From assembly GCF_051513965.1 (NCBI RefSeq), contig NZ_CP195847.1, positions 1,798,001 through 1,862,000 on the forward strand: a stretch of DNA of 64,000 bases, written 5' to 3'. The stretch's first letter is position 1, and the number at the start of each line of letters is the position of its first letter. Shown piece after piece: positions 15,147-24,210 of the stretch. The translations under genes and the position numbers were made by a program. The notes under the pieces were generated by a model, which saw only the letters and a program-made list of their open reading frames with translations, ran no database searches and was not told the DNA's origin. This DNA comes from Paramicrobacterium sp051513965. Lineage in GTDB: Bacteria; Actinomycetota; Actinomycetes; Actinomycetales; Microbacteriaceae.

Positions 15147-16634
15147 ATGAGAACCAGATACGTCGCACTCGGCGTCGCTGCCGTGGCGGCGCTGCTGCTC
15201 AGCGGCTGCACCGGAGGCGGCGCCCCCGAGAAGTCTGGAAAGGATGCCTCGGTCTCCGTCGGCCTCGTGCTCGAGCCGACCGACCTAGATATCCGCCGCA
15301 CGTCCGGAGCAGCGCTCGACCAGGTGCTCATCGACAACGTCTACGAGGGCCTGGTATCGAGGACGCAGGAGGGTGAAATCGTCGACACGATCGCATCCTC
15401 ACATGAGATCAGCGATGACGGTCTCACCTACACCTTCGACATCAACCACGACATCACCTTCCACAACGGCGATGCGCTGACGGTCGAAGACGTGGTCTGG
15501 TCGCTCACTCAGGTGAAAGACGACCCCGAGCTGCGCGACCACGCTCTTCTCGAATCGGTGACGAGCATCGAAGCGACCGACGATGACACGGTCACGCTGA
15601 CCCTCAGCGAGCCGGATTCGAACCTGCTGTGGAACCTCACCGGCCGGGCCGGACTGGTCCTCCAGAAGGACGATGACACTGACTTGTCGACCGCTGCGAA
15701 CGGCACCGGGCCGTTCACGCTGGACGAGTGGAAGCAGGGAGATTCGATCACCCTCGCACGAAACGACGACTACTGGGGGGATGCTGCCAAGGTCGCGTCC
15801 GTCGTGTTCGTGTACATCGGCGACACGACCGCTGGTGTGAACGCCGCTCTGGCAGGTGACCTCGACGTGCTCACCGCGGTGGACCCGAACCTGCGCGAGC
15901 AGTTCGACGGCACCGAATTCGCGGTCACCGAGGGAAAGACGACCGATAAGTACACCCTCGCTTTCAATAACGCGAAGGCCCCGCTCGACGACGTCCGGGT
16001 TCGCAAGGCGCTTCGCCTCGCCGTCGACCACTCAGCCATCATCGACGCAATCGGCGGTGCCGGCGTCGAGATGGGCGGACCTATTCCGCCGCTCGACCCT
16101 GGATACGAGGATCTCACCGATGTGCGTCCGTACGAGCCGAAGATTGCGGAGAAGCTGCTGAAGGACGCCGGCGCCGAGGATCTCTCCCTCACGCTGACGG
16201 TTCCGAACATCTACGGAACGACCGTTCCGAACCTGCTCGTCTCGGCGTACAAGAAGGTCGGAGTCACGCTCAAGGTCGACTCCGTCGAATTCTCGACCTG
16301 GCTCAACGACGTGTACACGAACAAGGACTACGACCTCAGCTTCGTCGACCACCTCGAGCCGCGTGACTTCGGCAACTGGGCGAACCCCGACTACTATTTC
16401 GGCTACGACAACCCTGACGTGCAGAAGCTCTATCAGGAGTCCATCCGAGCCACCGACCCCGACGTGGCCAGTGAGAAGCTCAAGGAGGCAGCCCGCATCG
16501 TGGCAGAGGATCACGCCGCCGACTGGCTGTACAACGCTCTGACGCTGACCGCCGTCGCCGAAGGCATCACAGGCTTCCCCACCGACTCCCCCAATGCACG
16601 ACTCGATCTGAGCTCTCTCGCAGTGACCACGTGA
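15147..16634 (+). CDS. ABC transporter substrate-binding lipoprotein, family 5 (Dpp/Opp type)
   Basis: 495 residues with a lipoprotein signal peptide ending LLLSGC (Cys21 predicted lipidated) and the SBP family 5 layout that binds peptides, nickel or other oligomeric nutrients outside the membrane. Typical segments are an early VLEPTDLDIRR, a FDINHDITFHNGDALTVEDVVWS stretch around residues 93-115, and a NNAKAPLDDVRVRKAL region. GAAAGGATCC precedes the ATG. The stop overlaps the next gene (GTGA), showing tight coupling to the permease. Confidence 0.95.
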   Translation: MRTRYVALGVAAVAALLLSGCTGGGAPEKSGKDASVSVGLVLEPTDLDIRRTSGAALDQVLIDNVYEGLVSRTQEGEIVDTIASSHEISDDGLTYTFDINHDITFHNGDALTVEDVVWSLTQVKDDPELRDHALLESVTSIEATDDDTVTLTLSEPDSNLLWNLTGRAGLVLQKDDDTDLSTAANGTGPFTLDEWKQGDSITLARNDDYWGDAAKVASVVFVYIGDTTAGVNAALAGDLDVLTAVDPNLREQFDGTEFAVTEGKTTDKYTLAFNNAKAPLDDVRVRKALRLAVDHSAIIDAIGGAGVEMGGPIPPLDPGYEDLTDVRPYEPKIAEKLLKDAGAEDLSLTLTVPNIYGTTVPNLLVSAYKKVGVTLKVDSVEFSTWLNDVYTNKDYDLSFVDHLEPRDFGNWANPDYYFGYDNPDVQKLYQESIRATDPDVASEKLKEAARIVAEDHAADWLYNALTLTAVAEGITGFPTDSPNARLDLSSLAVTT

Positions 16635-17584
16635 TTCGATTCGTCCTGACGCGCCTCCTTCTGCTCGTCGTGGGGCTGTTCGTCGCCAGCGCGCTGATCT
16701 TCGCGACCCTCCGAGTGCTGCCCGGGGACGTCGCGCAGGTCATTGCAGGAACGGACAGCACCCCCGAGCAGGTGGAGGCTCTCCGGCAGTCCCTCGGGCT
16801 CGATCGACCGCTGCTCGTCCAATATGCAGAGTGGATCGGCGGCATCCTCCACGGAGACCTCGGCCAGTCGATGTTGACCGGTTCGTCAATCGCCCACGAG
16901 CTCATCGAGAAGGCGCAGGTGACCATCCCGCTCTCGGTGCTCTCCCTCGTGATCGCGCTGGTGATCAGCATCCCGCTCGGCATCCTCTCGGCGTTGAAAC
17001 ACCGGACGATCGCCGGCTCCGCGATGAGCATGGCCTCGCAGGCGATCGCCGCTGTTCCCGTCGTCTGGGCAGGGATGCTTCTCGTCGTCGTCTTCGCTGT
17101 CACTCTCGGCTGGTTTCCTCCTCAGGGCTTTCCGCGCGCCGGATGGGACGAGCCGGGCCGCGCTCTGTACTCGCTTCTGCTCCCGGCGCTCACCATCGGT
17201 GTTGTCGAGGGTGCCGTGCTCCTGCGCTTCATCCGCTCGGCAGCGCTCGAAGCGATGGGACAGGACTACGTGCGCACGGCAGCGGCGAAGGGGCTCACGC
17301 GTACGCGAGCCCTCATCACGCACGGGCTGCCGAACGTGGCGCTCACGGTCGTCTCGGTGCTCGCGTTGCAGATCGCCGGTCTCCTCGTCGGCGCCGTCAT
17401 CATCGAGCAGCTCTTCAATCTCCCCGGGATCGGTCGGATGCTCGTGGCCGATGTCGGCAACCGCGACCTCATGAAGGTGCAGGGCGAGGTGCTCGTGATG
17501 ACAGGGCTCGTGCTCGTCATCGGCACTCTCGTCGACATCGCCGCACGCGTCATCGATCCCCGTCAGCGGGAGTCCGCAGCATGA
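16631..17584 (+). CDS. ABC transporter permease (DppB-like)
   Basis: 317 residues, about six membrane helices, starting IRFVLTRLLLLVVGLFVASALIF as in DppB/OppB permeases. The cytoplasmic EAA loop that contacts the ATPases reads EAMGQDYVRTAAAKGLTRTR. The start GTG overlaps the preceding stop, and its own stop overlaps the next ATG. It forms a heterodimeric channel with the DppC-like protein. Confidence 0.95.
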   Translation: MIRFVLTRLLLLVVGLFVASALIFATLRVLPGDVAQVIAGTDSTPEQVEALRQSLGLDRPLLVQYAEWIGGILHGDLGQSMLTGSSIAHELIEKAQVTIPLSVLSLVIALVISIPLGILSALKHRTIAGSAMSMASQAIAAVPVVWAGMLLVVVFAVTLGWFPPQGFPRAGWDEPGRALYSLLLPALTIGVVEGAVLLRFIRSAALEAMGQDYVRTAAAKGLTRTRALITHGLPNVALTVVSVLALQIAGLLVGAVIIEQLFNLPGIGRMLVADVGNRDLMKVQGEVLVMTGLVLVIGTLVDIAARVIDPRQRESAA

Positions 17585-18456
17585 CGGCCGCGCCCCAGAA
17601 CAATCACCGACCGGGGTGGGCTCGCGCGCTGCTTCGCAGTCCCTCCGGTCTCTTCGGACTCACCACAACCGCGCTGCTCATCGTGTGCGCGGCGGTCTCT
17701 CTCGTCTGGACCCCGTTCGACCCGGTGCAGACCGATGTACTGTCGAAATGGCAGCCTCCGAGTGCCGAGCATCTGCTCGGCACCGACAACATCGGGCGCG
17801 ACATCTTCAGCGTTCTGCTCGCTGGCTCTCGAGTGACGCTCCAAGTCGCCATCGGCTCCGCCGTGGTCGCCGCCGTCATCGGAATCGTGTTCTCCGCCCT
17901 CGGCTCACTGACCGCGCGCTGGTTCCGAGAGACGATCGCCGTGCTCATCGACATCCTGATCGCCTTTCCGACTCTCCTGATCGCCATGATGCTCGCGTCC
18001 GCATTCGGCGGCTCTCTTGCGGTCGTCATCGTCGCTGTCGGCATCAGCTTCGGCGTGAACGTCGGCCGAGTGAGCAGACCGGAGATCCGCCGGGTCTCCC
18101 GCTCCGAGTACGTGGTCGCTGGCACGGCATCCGGTCTCGGGCCCATTCGGAACCTCACGCGACACGTGCTCCCCAACGTGGCGCCCGTGTTCATCGTTCA
18201 GCTCTCGTGGTGCATGGCCGTCGCGGTTCTCGCCGAGACGGGGCTCTCGTATCTCGGCTACGGAGCGCCCGTCTCGATGCCGTCGTGGGGTCGCGTGCTC
18301 GCGGAGCTGCAGCGCTACATCGGCATCCACCCCCTCTCGGTCGTCTGGCCGGGCATCGCGATCACGGTCACCGTGCTCGGCTTCAACCTCCTCGGCGACG
18401 GGCTGCGCGACGCGACCGATCCGCGACTCGGACGTTCGGCGGTGATCACCGCGTGA
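17581..18456 (+). CDS. ABC transporter permease (DppC-like)
   Basis: 291 residues from the ATG at 17581, overlapping the DppB-like stop by four bases. It has the DppC/OppC N-terminal helix and periplasmic motif HLLGTDNIGRDIFS, followed by a five-helix permease core with the coupling loop RRVSRSEYVVAGTASGLG. The GTGA junction at its end leads into the first ATPase gene. Confidence 0.94.
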   Translation: MTAAPQNNHRPGWARALLRSPSGLFGLTTTALLIVCAAVSLVWTPFDPVQTDVLSKWQPPSAEHLLGTDNIGRDIFSVLLAGSRVTLQVAIGSAVVAAVIGIVFSALGSLTARWFRETIAVLIDILIAFPTLLIAMMLASAFGGSLAVVIVAVGISFGVNVGRVSRPEIRRVSRSEYVVAGTASGLGPIRNLTRHVLPNVAPVFIVQLSWCMAVAVLAETGLSYLGYGAPVSMPSWGRVLAELQRYIGIHPLSVVWPGIAITVTVLGFNLLGDGLRDATDPRLGRSAVITA

Positions 18457-19238
18457 GGCTCTCCGTCTCCGACCTGACCGTGACGATCGGCGGCCGCGCC
18501 GTCGTCGACGGTGTGTCGTTCGAAGTGCCAGACGGCTGCCGCTTCGGGGTCATCGGCGAATCCGGGTCGGGCAAGTCCATGACAGCGCTCGCACTTCTGG
18601 GTCTGCTTCCCGATCAGGCGCGTGTGTCTGGGAGCATTCGCCTGGGCGACCGTGAGCTCGTGGGGCTTCGGGACCGCGAGCTGGCGCGCATCCGAGGGTC
18701 TCAGATCGGCATGGTGTTTCAGGAGCCGCGAACCGCTCTCAACCCGATCAGAACCGTCGGTCGGCAGATCGCCGAGCCGCTCCGCATCCATCAGGGACTC
18801 TCACGCTCCGCGTGCCGATCGCGCACGCTCGAACTCGCGCGGCTCGTCGCTCTGCCCGACCCCGAGACGCTGCTCGGACGCTATCCACACCAGCTCTCCG
18901 GGGGTCAGCGTCAGCGCGTCGGCATCGCGATCGCACTCGCGGCACAGCCGAACGTTCTCATCGCCGACGAACCGACCACGGCGCTCGACGTCACGATCCA
19001 GGCGGAGATCCTCGAGGTGTTCGACCGGGTCGTCACGAAGCTCGGTGCGTCGCTCATCTTCATCACGCACGACCTCGCCGTGCTCCAGTCCGTCGTCGAT
19101 GAGGCGATGGTTCTCGATCGCGGCTCCGTCGCCGAAATCGCCCCCATCGCGCAGCTGCTCGGGCGGCCGAGCTCAGCAGTGACGAGAAAGCTCGTGGATG
19201 CCGCGCGCGCGACGAGCTGGCGGAAGGAGGGTCAGTGA
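18453..19238 (+). CDS. ABC transporter ATP-binding protein (DppD-like)
   Basis: 261 residues from GTG at 18453 (overlapping GTGA). Complete nucleotide-binding domain: Walker A GESGSGKS, Q loop VFQEPRTALNP, signature LSGGQRQRV, Walker B VLIADEPTTALD and the switch His in FITHDLAV. It lacks most of the C-terminal oligopeptide/dipeptide extension (with its Cys-rich cluster) that many DppD proteins have, making it short for the family. Confidence 0.94.
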   Translation: MRLSVSDLTVTIGGRAVVDGVSFEVPDGCRFGVIGESGSGKSMTALALLGLLPDQARVSGSIRLGDRELVGLRDRELARIRGSQIGMVFQEPRTALNPIRTVGRQIAEPLRIHQGLSRSACRSRTLELARLVALPDPETLLGRYPHQLSGGQRQRVGIAIALAAQPNVLIADEPTTALDVTIQAEILEVFDRVVTKLGASLIFITHDLAVLQSVVDEAMVLDRGSVAEIAPIAQLLGRPSSAVTRKLVDAARATSWRKEGQ

Positions 19239-20029
19239 AAGCACCTCTTGTCCGCCTGAGCGGACTATCACGCGAATACGCGCTCCCCCGAGAGAGCGTC
19301 TTCGCGGCCCGTCAGACGACCCGTGCACTCGAGCCCACCGACCTGGAGATCGCGGAGGGCTCCTCTCTGGGCATCATCGGCGAGTCGGGGTCGGGGAAGA
19401 CGACGCTCGTTCGACTCATGCTCGCACTCGACACACCGACCGCAGGGACCGTGGAGTTTGCCGGACGCAGAGTCACACCGGGACGACGCGCCGCGTGGTT
19501 CCGTCGCGAGACCGGCATCGTCTTCCAAGATCCCTACGCCTCTCTCGACCCACGGATGACCGTCGGCCGGATCGTGTCGGAACCCCTTTGGGGACTGCGC
19601 ATTCCCGGTGACCACCGGGCACGCGTGCGCGAGGTCCTGGGTCAGGTTGGGCTCGACCCGGAGATGTCCGGTCGCTACCCGCACGAGTTCTCGGGCGGTC
19701 AGCGCCAGCGAATCGCACTCGCCCGCGCGATCGTGCATTCGCCGAAGCTCCTCGTCGGCGACGAGCCGGTGAGCGCTCTCGACGTGACGGTGCGGGCGCA
19801 GATCCTCGACCTGCTCCGCGGCCTCACGGACGATCTCGGGCTGACCCTGGTGCTCGTCTCGCACGACATCGGCGTTGTGCGCGACCTCTGCGAGAACGTC
19901 GCTGTCATGACGAACGGACGCGTGGTCGAAGAGGGCCCGGTCGACCGTGTGCTGTCGCAGCCGCAGCATCAGTACACGAAGCGGCTGCTCGACGCCGTCC
20001 CGCGCCTGGAACTCCCCGACGACCAGTGA
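19235..20029 (+). CDS. ABC transporter ATP-binding protein (DppF-like)
   Basis: 264 residues from GTG at 19235, overlapping the previous stop. Walker A GESGSGKTT, Q loop VFQDPYASLDPRMTV, signature FSGGQRQRIALARA, Walker B LLVGDEPVSALD and H loop LVSHDIG are all intact. With the DppD-like partner it powers the importer. It is the last gene of the operon; the amidase gene converges 12 bases downstream, with no hairpin between. Confidence 0.94.
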   Translation: MKAPLVRLSGLSREYALPRESVFAARQTTRALEPTDLEIAEGSSLGIIGESGSGKTTLVRLMLALDTPTAGTVEFAGRRVTPGRRAAWFRRETGIVFQDPYASLDPRMTVGRIVSEPLWGLRIPGDHRARVREVLGQVGLDPEMSGRYPHEFSGGQRQRIALARAIVHSPKLLVGDEPVSALDVTVRAQILDLLRGLTDDLGLTLVLVSHDIGVVRDLCENVAVMTNGRVVEEGPVDRVLSQPQHQYTKRLLDAVPRLELPDDQ

Positions 20030-20041
20030 CCTCGAGCGCTC

Positions 20042-21469
20042 TCAGCTGAGACCGGGACGCCGGTTCTGCCACCGTACGCGTCTCTCCAGCTGCGCACCGA
20101 GCGCGAACAGTGTGGCCTCCCCTCCGGGCCGACCGATCAGCTGCACGCCCATCGGCAGCCCGGCATCCGTCTCGATGATGGGGAGCGTGATCGCGGGCAG
20201 CCCTGCCACGTTGACGAATGATGTGTAGGGTTCGTACGCGCACTGCAGTCGGAAGCATTCTTCAGGGTCGTCGACGTCGAACCAGCCGAGCGGCCGCGGC
20301 GTCAGCGCAAGTGTCGGGGTCAGCACTGCGTCGAAGCGGGAGAGCTGCTCGATGACGCTGCGCTCGAATGCGGTCAGCTCGGAGAGCGTCTCCAACAGCG
20401 TCCGTGCGGTGAGCTCGCGGCCGCGCGCAACCAGGTGGCGCGTCAGCGGTTCGAGACGTTCGAGCTGCTCACCGTCGAGAGGCAGGGTGGATGCCGACGC
20501 GTGCCAGACCGTCATGAACCGCTCGCCGTACCGGCCGTCGTGCCGCAGCGTGAACTCCTCGGCGCCGTGCCCCATCGCGGTGAAGAGCTCGACGGCATCC
20601 CTCACCGTTCTCGCGGCGTCAGGGTCTACGACGATCTCGAGCTCGTCGTCCCACGGTGTGTTGGTGAGGATGCCGAGCTGAAAGCGTCCCTCCCCCCGCA
20701 CAGCAGCGCCGAGGAAGTCTCCGTCGTGATCGTCGGGGGCACGGAGCGCGTAATGGTGTTCGATCTGGCCGTTCCGACGCGCGATCATGGCGTCGAGAAG
20801 CAGCGCGGAATCCGAGACGGTACGCGCGATCGTGCCGCCGACAGAGAGGCCGGCGACGGAGGTGATGCCGCTCGCCGACGGAATGAGACCCCGCGTCGGC
20901 TTCATTCCGACGAGGCCGCACGCCGCTGCCGGAATGCGTACGGACCCCCCGCCGTCGCTGCCCGGTGCGAAGGGCAGCATCCTCGCGGCGACCGCGGCAG
21001 CCGCTCCCCCGCTGGATCCGCCCACACCGAGCGACCTGTTCCAGGGATTGCGCACACGCCCGGTCGCGCGGGGCTCCGTGTACCCGGAGAGACCGAACTC
21101 CGGTGTCGCCGTCTTGCCGACGCTCACAGCGCCCGCGTCGTCGAGCACCGTGACCAGTTCGTCGGATGCCTCGGCGACGACGCCCTGGAACAGCTCCGAT
21201 CCGAAGCCCGTCGGCACGCCGCGTCGGTTCACAAGGTCTTTGTCCGCGAGAGGAAGTCCCCAGAGGGTACGCGTGTGAGGAAGACTCGTCTCCACCTCGT
21301 CCGCGCGTTCGAGCGCGGCATCCTCTGTGACAGTCACGAAAGCGCCGACGTCCGGGTCGACCTGCGCGATGCGCCTCAGCACGCTCGTGGTCACCTCACG
21401 CGGCGATATCTCGCGCTTGTGCAGCGTGGTCCAGAGGTCGAGAGCGGTGAGCTCATGGATGTCAGCCAT
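20042..21469 (-). CDS. Amidase (amidase-signature family)
   Basis: 475 residues with the amidase-signature Ser-cisSer-Lys triad: Lys77 in GLPLADKDL, Ser152 in GGSSGGAAAAV and nucleophile Ser176 in SDGGGSVRIPA. Members hydrolyse amides or peptides; a GatA role is unlikely because no gatB or gatC is adjacent. It starts with MADIHELTALDLW; TAGCCT sits exactly six bases before the ATG, suggesting a leaderless transcript. Convergence with the peptide-type ABC operon makes a shared amide substrate conceivable but unproven. Confidence 0.93.
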   Translation of the reverse strand: MADIHELTALDLWTTLHKREISPREVTTSVLRRIAQVDPDVGAFVTVTEDAALERADEVETSLPHTRTLWGLPLADKDLVNRRGVPTGFGSELFQGVVAEASDELVTVLDDAGAVSVGKTATPEFGLSGYTEPRATGRVRNPWNRSLGVGGSSGGAAAAVAARMLPFAPGSDGGGSVRIPAAACGLVGMKPTRGLIPSASGITSVAGLSVGGTIARTVSDSALLLDAMIARRNGQIEHHYALRAPDDHDGDFLGAAVRGEGRFQLGILTNTPWDDELEIVVDPDAARTVRDAVELFTAMGHGAEEFTLRHDGRYGERFMTVWHASASTLPLDGEQLERLEPLTRHLVARGRELTARTLLETLSELTAFERSVIEQLSRFDAVLTPTLALTPRPLGWFDVDDPEECFRLQCAYEPYTSFVNVAGLPAITLPIIETDAGLPMGVQLIGRPGGEATLFALGAQLERRVRWQNRRPGLS

Positions 21470-21475
21470 ATGCCG

Positions 21476-21481
21476 AGGCTA
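21476..21481 (-). promoter_or_regulatory. Candidate -10 hexamer TAGCCT for a leaderless amidase mRNA
   Basis: TAnnnT hexamer with a six-base gap to the amidase ATG. Confidence 0.5.
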
Positions 21482-21520
21482 CCGTTCGGAGGTCGATCGA
21501 TGCTGGCTCGGTGGCAGGCG

Positions 21521-22231
21521 TCAGAGCGCCGGCTGAGTCGCGTCGACGCGCCAGTCCACCGGCGACGCGCCCTGCTGTTCGAGCAGCTCGTTCACGCGTG
21601 AGAACGGACGCGAGCCGAAGAAGCCGCGGCTGGCGGACAGCGGACTCGGGTGGGCGCTCGCGACGATAGGCGTCCCGCCGAGCATCGGCCGCAGGCTCTG
21701 CGCGTCGCGTCCCCACAGCAGTGCCACGAGCGGGCTCTTCCGTTCGACGAGCACGCGGATAGCATGCTCCGTCACGCTCTCCCAGCCCTTTCCACGGTGC
21801 GAGGCGGGAGAGCCGGGTTGCACGGTGAGCACACGGTTCAGCAGCATGACGCCGTTGCGCGTCCACGCCGTGAGGTCGCCGGTGGTTGCGGGAGGGATGC
21901 CGAGGTCGTCGTTCAGCTCTCGGTAGATGTTCTGCAGGCTGCGCGGCAGCGGCCGCACCTCCGGATCGACCGCGAACGAGAGGCCGATGGGGTGCCCCGG
22001 CGTGGGGTACGGATCCTGCCCGACGATCAGCACGCGGACGTCCGCGAGCGGCTGCTCGAAGGCACGCAGCACGTGCGCTCCACGCGGGAGATAGCCGCGT
22101 CCGGCCGCGTTCTCGGAACGGAGGAAATCACCGAGCTCGGCGATCGTTCCGGCCACGGGAGCAAGCGCTTCTGCCCACCCGGGGTCCATGGCGCCGGATG
22201 CCGCGAGCTCGGCGAGCGTCTGCGGACTCAC
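21521..22231 (-). CDS. ung: Uracil-DNA glycosylase, family 1
   Basis: 236 residues from the GTG at 22229-22231, which overlaps the stop of the upstream gene (GTGA). A longer open frame upstream is Arg-rich shadow sequence. Family 1 motifs are complete: the water-activating GQDPYPTPGH (Asp73), GLSFAV, and the minor-groove loop HPSPLSA (His194). It removes uracil from DNA as the first step of base-excision repair. It is the last gene of a compact minus-strand run with the S51-like, phosphoribosyltransferase and SDR genes. Confidence 0.97.
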   Translation of the reverse strand: MSPQTLAELAASGAMDPGWAEALAPVAGTIAELGDFLRSENAAGRGYLPRGAHVLRAFEQPLADVRVLIVGQDPYPTPGHPIGLSFAVDPEVRPLPRSLQNIYRELNDDLGIPPATTGDLTAWTRNGVMLLNRVLTVQPGSPASHRGKGWESVTEHAIRVLVERKSPLVALLWGRDAQSLRPMLGGTPIVASAHPSPLSASRGFFGSRPFSRVNELLEQQGASPVDWRVDATQPAL

Positions 22232-22935
22232 GACTCGGCTGCCATCGTCGAGACGCTGACGCCGTGGTCGGCGGGGATCACCTGCCACACCGTGCCGGTT
22301 CCGATCACGTGGAGGCCGCCTTCCGCGACGACGAGCGCGGTGTTCTCGTCGATTGCGACGCCGCCGGACGCCATGCCAGCCTCTGTGGCCGCGATGAGTC
22401 TGCCGAGAGCGCCCCACTGAGCGGCGTGTACGTCGACCGTTACGTCGATGAGTCCGATGCCGCTGTCCAGCTCGATCTCGTCGGCGCCCTCGCCGATCAT
22501 GTCGGGCGCTACCGCAACTCCGCCGATCGCATGCCCACGGACGAACGCGCGCTCGGCGGCTGCGAGAGCTCCGGCGGAGACACCGAAATACGGCATCCCT
22601 TCGGCCACGCGCCGTCGGATCTCCCCCACGATCGGTGCAAGCACGCGCAAGTATTCGACTGTCGGCCCTCCGCCGACGAACACGGCATCGATGTCCACGA
22701 GATCCGCAAGGTCCGCGTCATCGTCGCTTCCATACGACAGCGACACGGCGTCGCAGTCGCCCGCCTCTTCGAGTGCAGAGATGAGTTCATCTGCATAGAT
22801 GTGCTCTTCGCCCTGATCCACCGTGATGACCGCGATTCGCGGAGCCTCAGCGTTCCGCAGCGCGGCTCGCGCTGCGGCATCCGCGATGAAAGGAGCGAGA
22901 TCGACATCGCCACCGCCGCAGAGATAGATGCTCAC
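22228..22935 (-). CDS. Peptidase S51-like / class I glutamine amidotransferase-like protein
   Basis: 235 residues resembling the S51 (dipeptidase E / cyanophycinase) superfamily: MSIYLCGGGDVD at the start, VFVGGGPTVEYL, and nucleophile-elbow FGVSAGALAAAERA with Ser120. These use a Ser-His-Glu triad on a class I GAT fold. The strict Asp-peptide specificity of PepE cannot be assigned. It overlaps ung downstream and the phosphoribosyltransferase upstream by four bases each. Confidence 0.82.
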   Translation of the reverse strand: MSIYLCGGGDVDLAPFIADAAARAALRNAEAPRIAVITVDQGEEHIYADELISALEEAGDCDAVSLSYGSDDDADLADLVDIDAVFVGGGPTVEYLRVLAPIVGEIRRRVAEGMPYFGVSAGALAAAERAFVRGHAIGGVAVAPDMIGEGADEIELDSGIGLIDVTVDVHAAQWGALGRLIAATEAGMASGGVAIDENTALVVAEGGLHVIGTGTVWQVIPADHGVSVSTMAAES

Positions 22936-23426
22936 GCGGATGCCGCCTCGTCATCGAGCGCCACGGGCGGCAGCGCCGACCAGGGGAAGGTGATCCAACG
23001 GTCGGTGCGGCGCCACACGAAGTCCGGCTCGAGCACCGTGCGGGGCTTGGAGTACAGCGTCACGGAGCGGACCTCGGCACTGTGCCGGGCGAGCAGCTCC
23101 ACCACAAGCGCGAGAGTCTTGCCGGAGTCGGAGACATCGTCGACGAGCAGAACGCGCTTGCCCTTCAGGCTCGGGGCATCGAGCGCAGGCGGGAGCACGA
23201 CCGGCTCAGGAAGAGTTTCCTCGATGTCCGTATAGAACTCCACGTTGATGCTGCCGCAGCTCTTCGTGCCGAGCGCGTACGCGATGGACCCGGCGAGCAG
23301 AAGGCCTCCGCGTGCGACGGCGACCACGATGTCGGGGGCATACCCCTCCGCAAGTACCTGCCGCGCAAGATCGCGAGAGGCCTCCCCGAAGTCGTCCCAC
23401 GTCAGCACTTCGCGTTCATCGCTCAT
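22932..23426 (-). CDS. Phosphoribosyltransferase family protein
   Basis: 164 residues of the type I PRT fold. The PRPP loop is RVLLVDDVSDSGKT (91-104), with VVAVARGGLLLAG upstream for pyrophosphate contacts. It resembles small xanthine/hypoxanthine PRTs, but the C-terminal hood that would set base specificity is short, so the substrate is not assigned. Its ATG overlaps the end of the SDR gene and its stop overlaps the S51-like gene. Confidence 0.88.
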   Translation of the reverse strand: MSDEREVLTWDDFGEASRDLARQVLAEGYAPDIVVAVARGGLLLAGSIAYALGTKSCGSINVEFYTDIEETLPEPVVLPPALDAPSLKGKRVLLVDDVSDSGKTLALVVELLARHSAEVRSVTLYSKPRTVLEPDFVWRRTDRWITFPWSALPPVALDDEAASA

Positions 23427-24198
23427 TTCGCACCTTCAATTCTCCTCGGATGAGCTTGTGGGGAGCCGCCTGCGCGACGGGCTTCACCGTGATCTGGTCC
23501 ATGTTCACATGCGCGGGTGCGCCGAGCGCATACGCGATCGTCGCCGCGATGTCCTCCGCCGAGAGCGGATCCGGAACGTCAGCGTAGACGGCATCGGCGC
23601 GTTCCCTGTCGCCGCCGAAGCGGACAAGCGAGAACTCCTCAGTGTGCACAAGGCCCGGCGCCACGTCGATCACCCGAATCGGCTCACCGGCGAGCTCCAG
23701 CCGGAGCGCCTGAAGCAGCGCGCGCTGAGCGAACTTGGCTGCGTTGTAGCCGGCGCCATTCTCGTAGGCGGTCTGGCCGGCGATCGAGGTCACACCGAGG
23801 ATGGATGCCGCGCCGCCCGGTTCGATGGAGTCGCGCAGGATCGGCAGCAGCGACGAAACGACGCGCTTCGTTCCGAGAACGTTCACGTCGTACATCCGCT
23901 GCCAGTCCGCTGGGTCGGAGTCCTCGACGCTCGCGAGACCCAGGGCTCCGCCCGCGTTGCAGACCACGGCGTCCGCGCCACCCGTCGCCGCGACGTAGTC
24001 GGCGAGCGCGTCGACGTCGTCCTGCCGCGTGACGTCCGCGGTGAAGACCTGCGCTCCGCACTCGCGTGCCAGGTTCTCGAGTCGGTCGGCACGACGGGCG
24101 ACCCCGACGACATCCCATCCGTCCTCGACAAGGCGAACGGCGGTCGCCCATCCGATTCCCGAGCTCGCTCCGGTGACGACCGCGCGTTTCACTGTCAT
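23416..24198 (-). CDS. Short-chain dehydrogenase/reductase
   Basis: 260 residues of the classical SDR family: TGASSGIG (9-16) for NAD(P), NAG at 81-83, catalytic Ser138, and YNAAK with Tyr151 and Lys155. An Arg pair after the second strand (VARRADR) suggests NADP preference. It resembles the YdfG-type serine/3-hydroxy acid dehydrogenases. TAGGCT lies exactly six bases before the ATG, so it probably starts a leaderless message covering SDR, PRT, S51-like and ung. Confidence 0.92.
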   Translation of the reverse strand: MTVKRAVVTGASSGIGWATAVRLVEDGWDVVGVARRADRLENLARECGAQVFTADVTRQDDVDALADYVAATGGADAVVCNAGGALGLASVEDSDPADWQRMYDVNVLGTKRVVSSLLPILRDSIEPGGAASILGVTSIAGQTAYENGAGYNAAKFAQRALLQALRLELAGEPIRVIDVAPGLVHTEEFSLVRFGGDRERADAVYADVPDPLSAEDIAATIAYALGAPAHVNMDQITVKPVAQAAPHKLIRGELKVRNER

Positions 24199-24204
24199 GG
24201 GACC

Positions 24205-24210
24205 AGCCTA
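24205..24210 (-). promoter_or_regulatory. Candidate -10 hexamer TAGGCT for the SDR-PRT-S51-ung unit
   Basis: Exactly six bases before the SDR ATG, just beyond the stop of the upstream phosphotransferase gene. Confidence 0.5.

Noticed and set aside
20435..21601. 388-codon plus-strand open frame across the amidase
   Set aside because: Antisense to intact amidase-signature motifs; no Shine-Dalgarno or domain.
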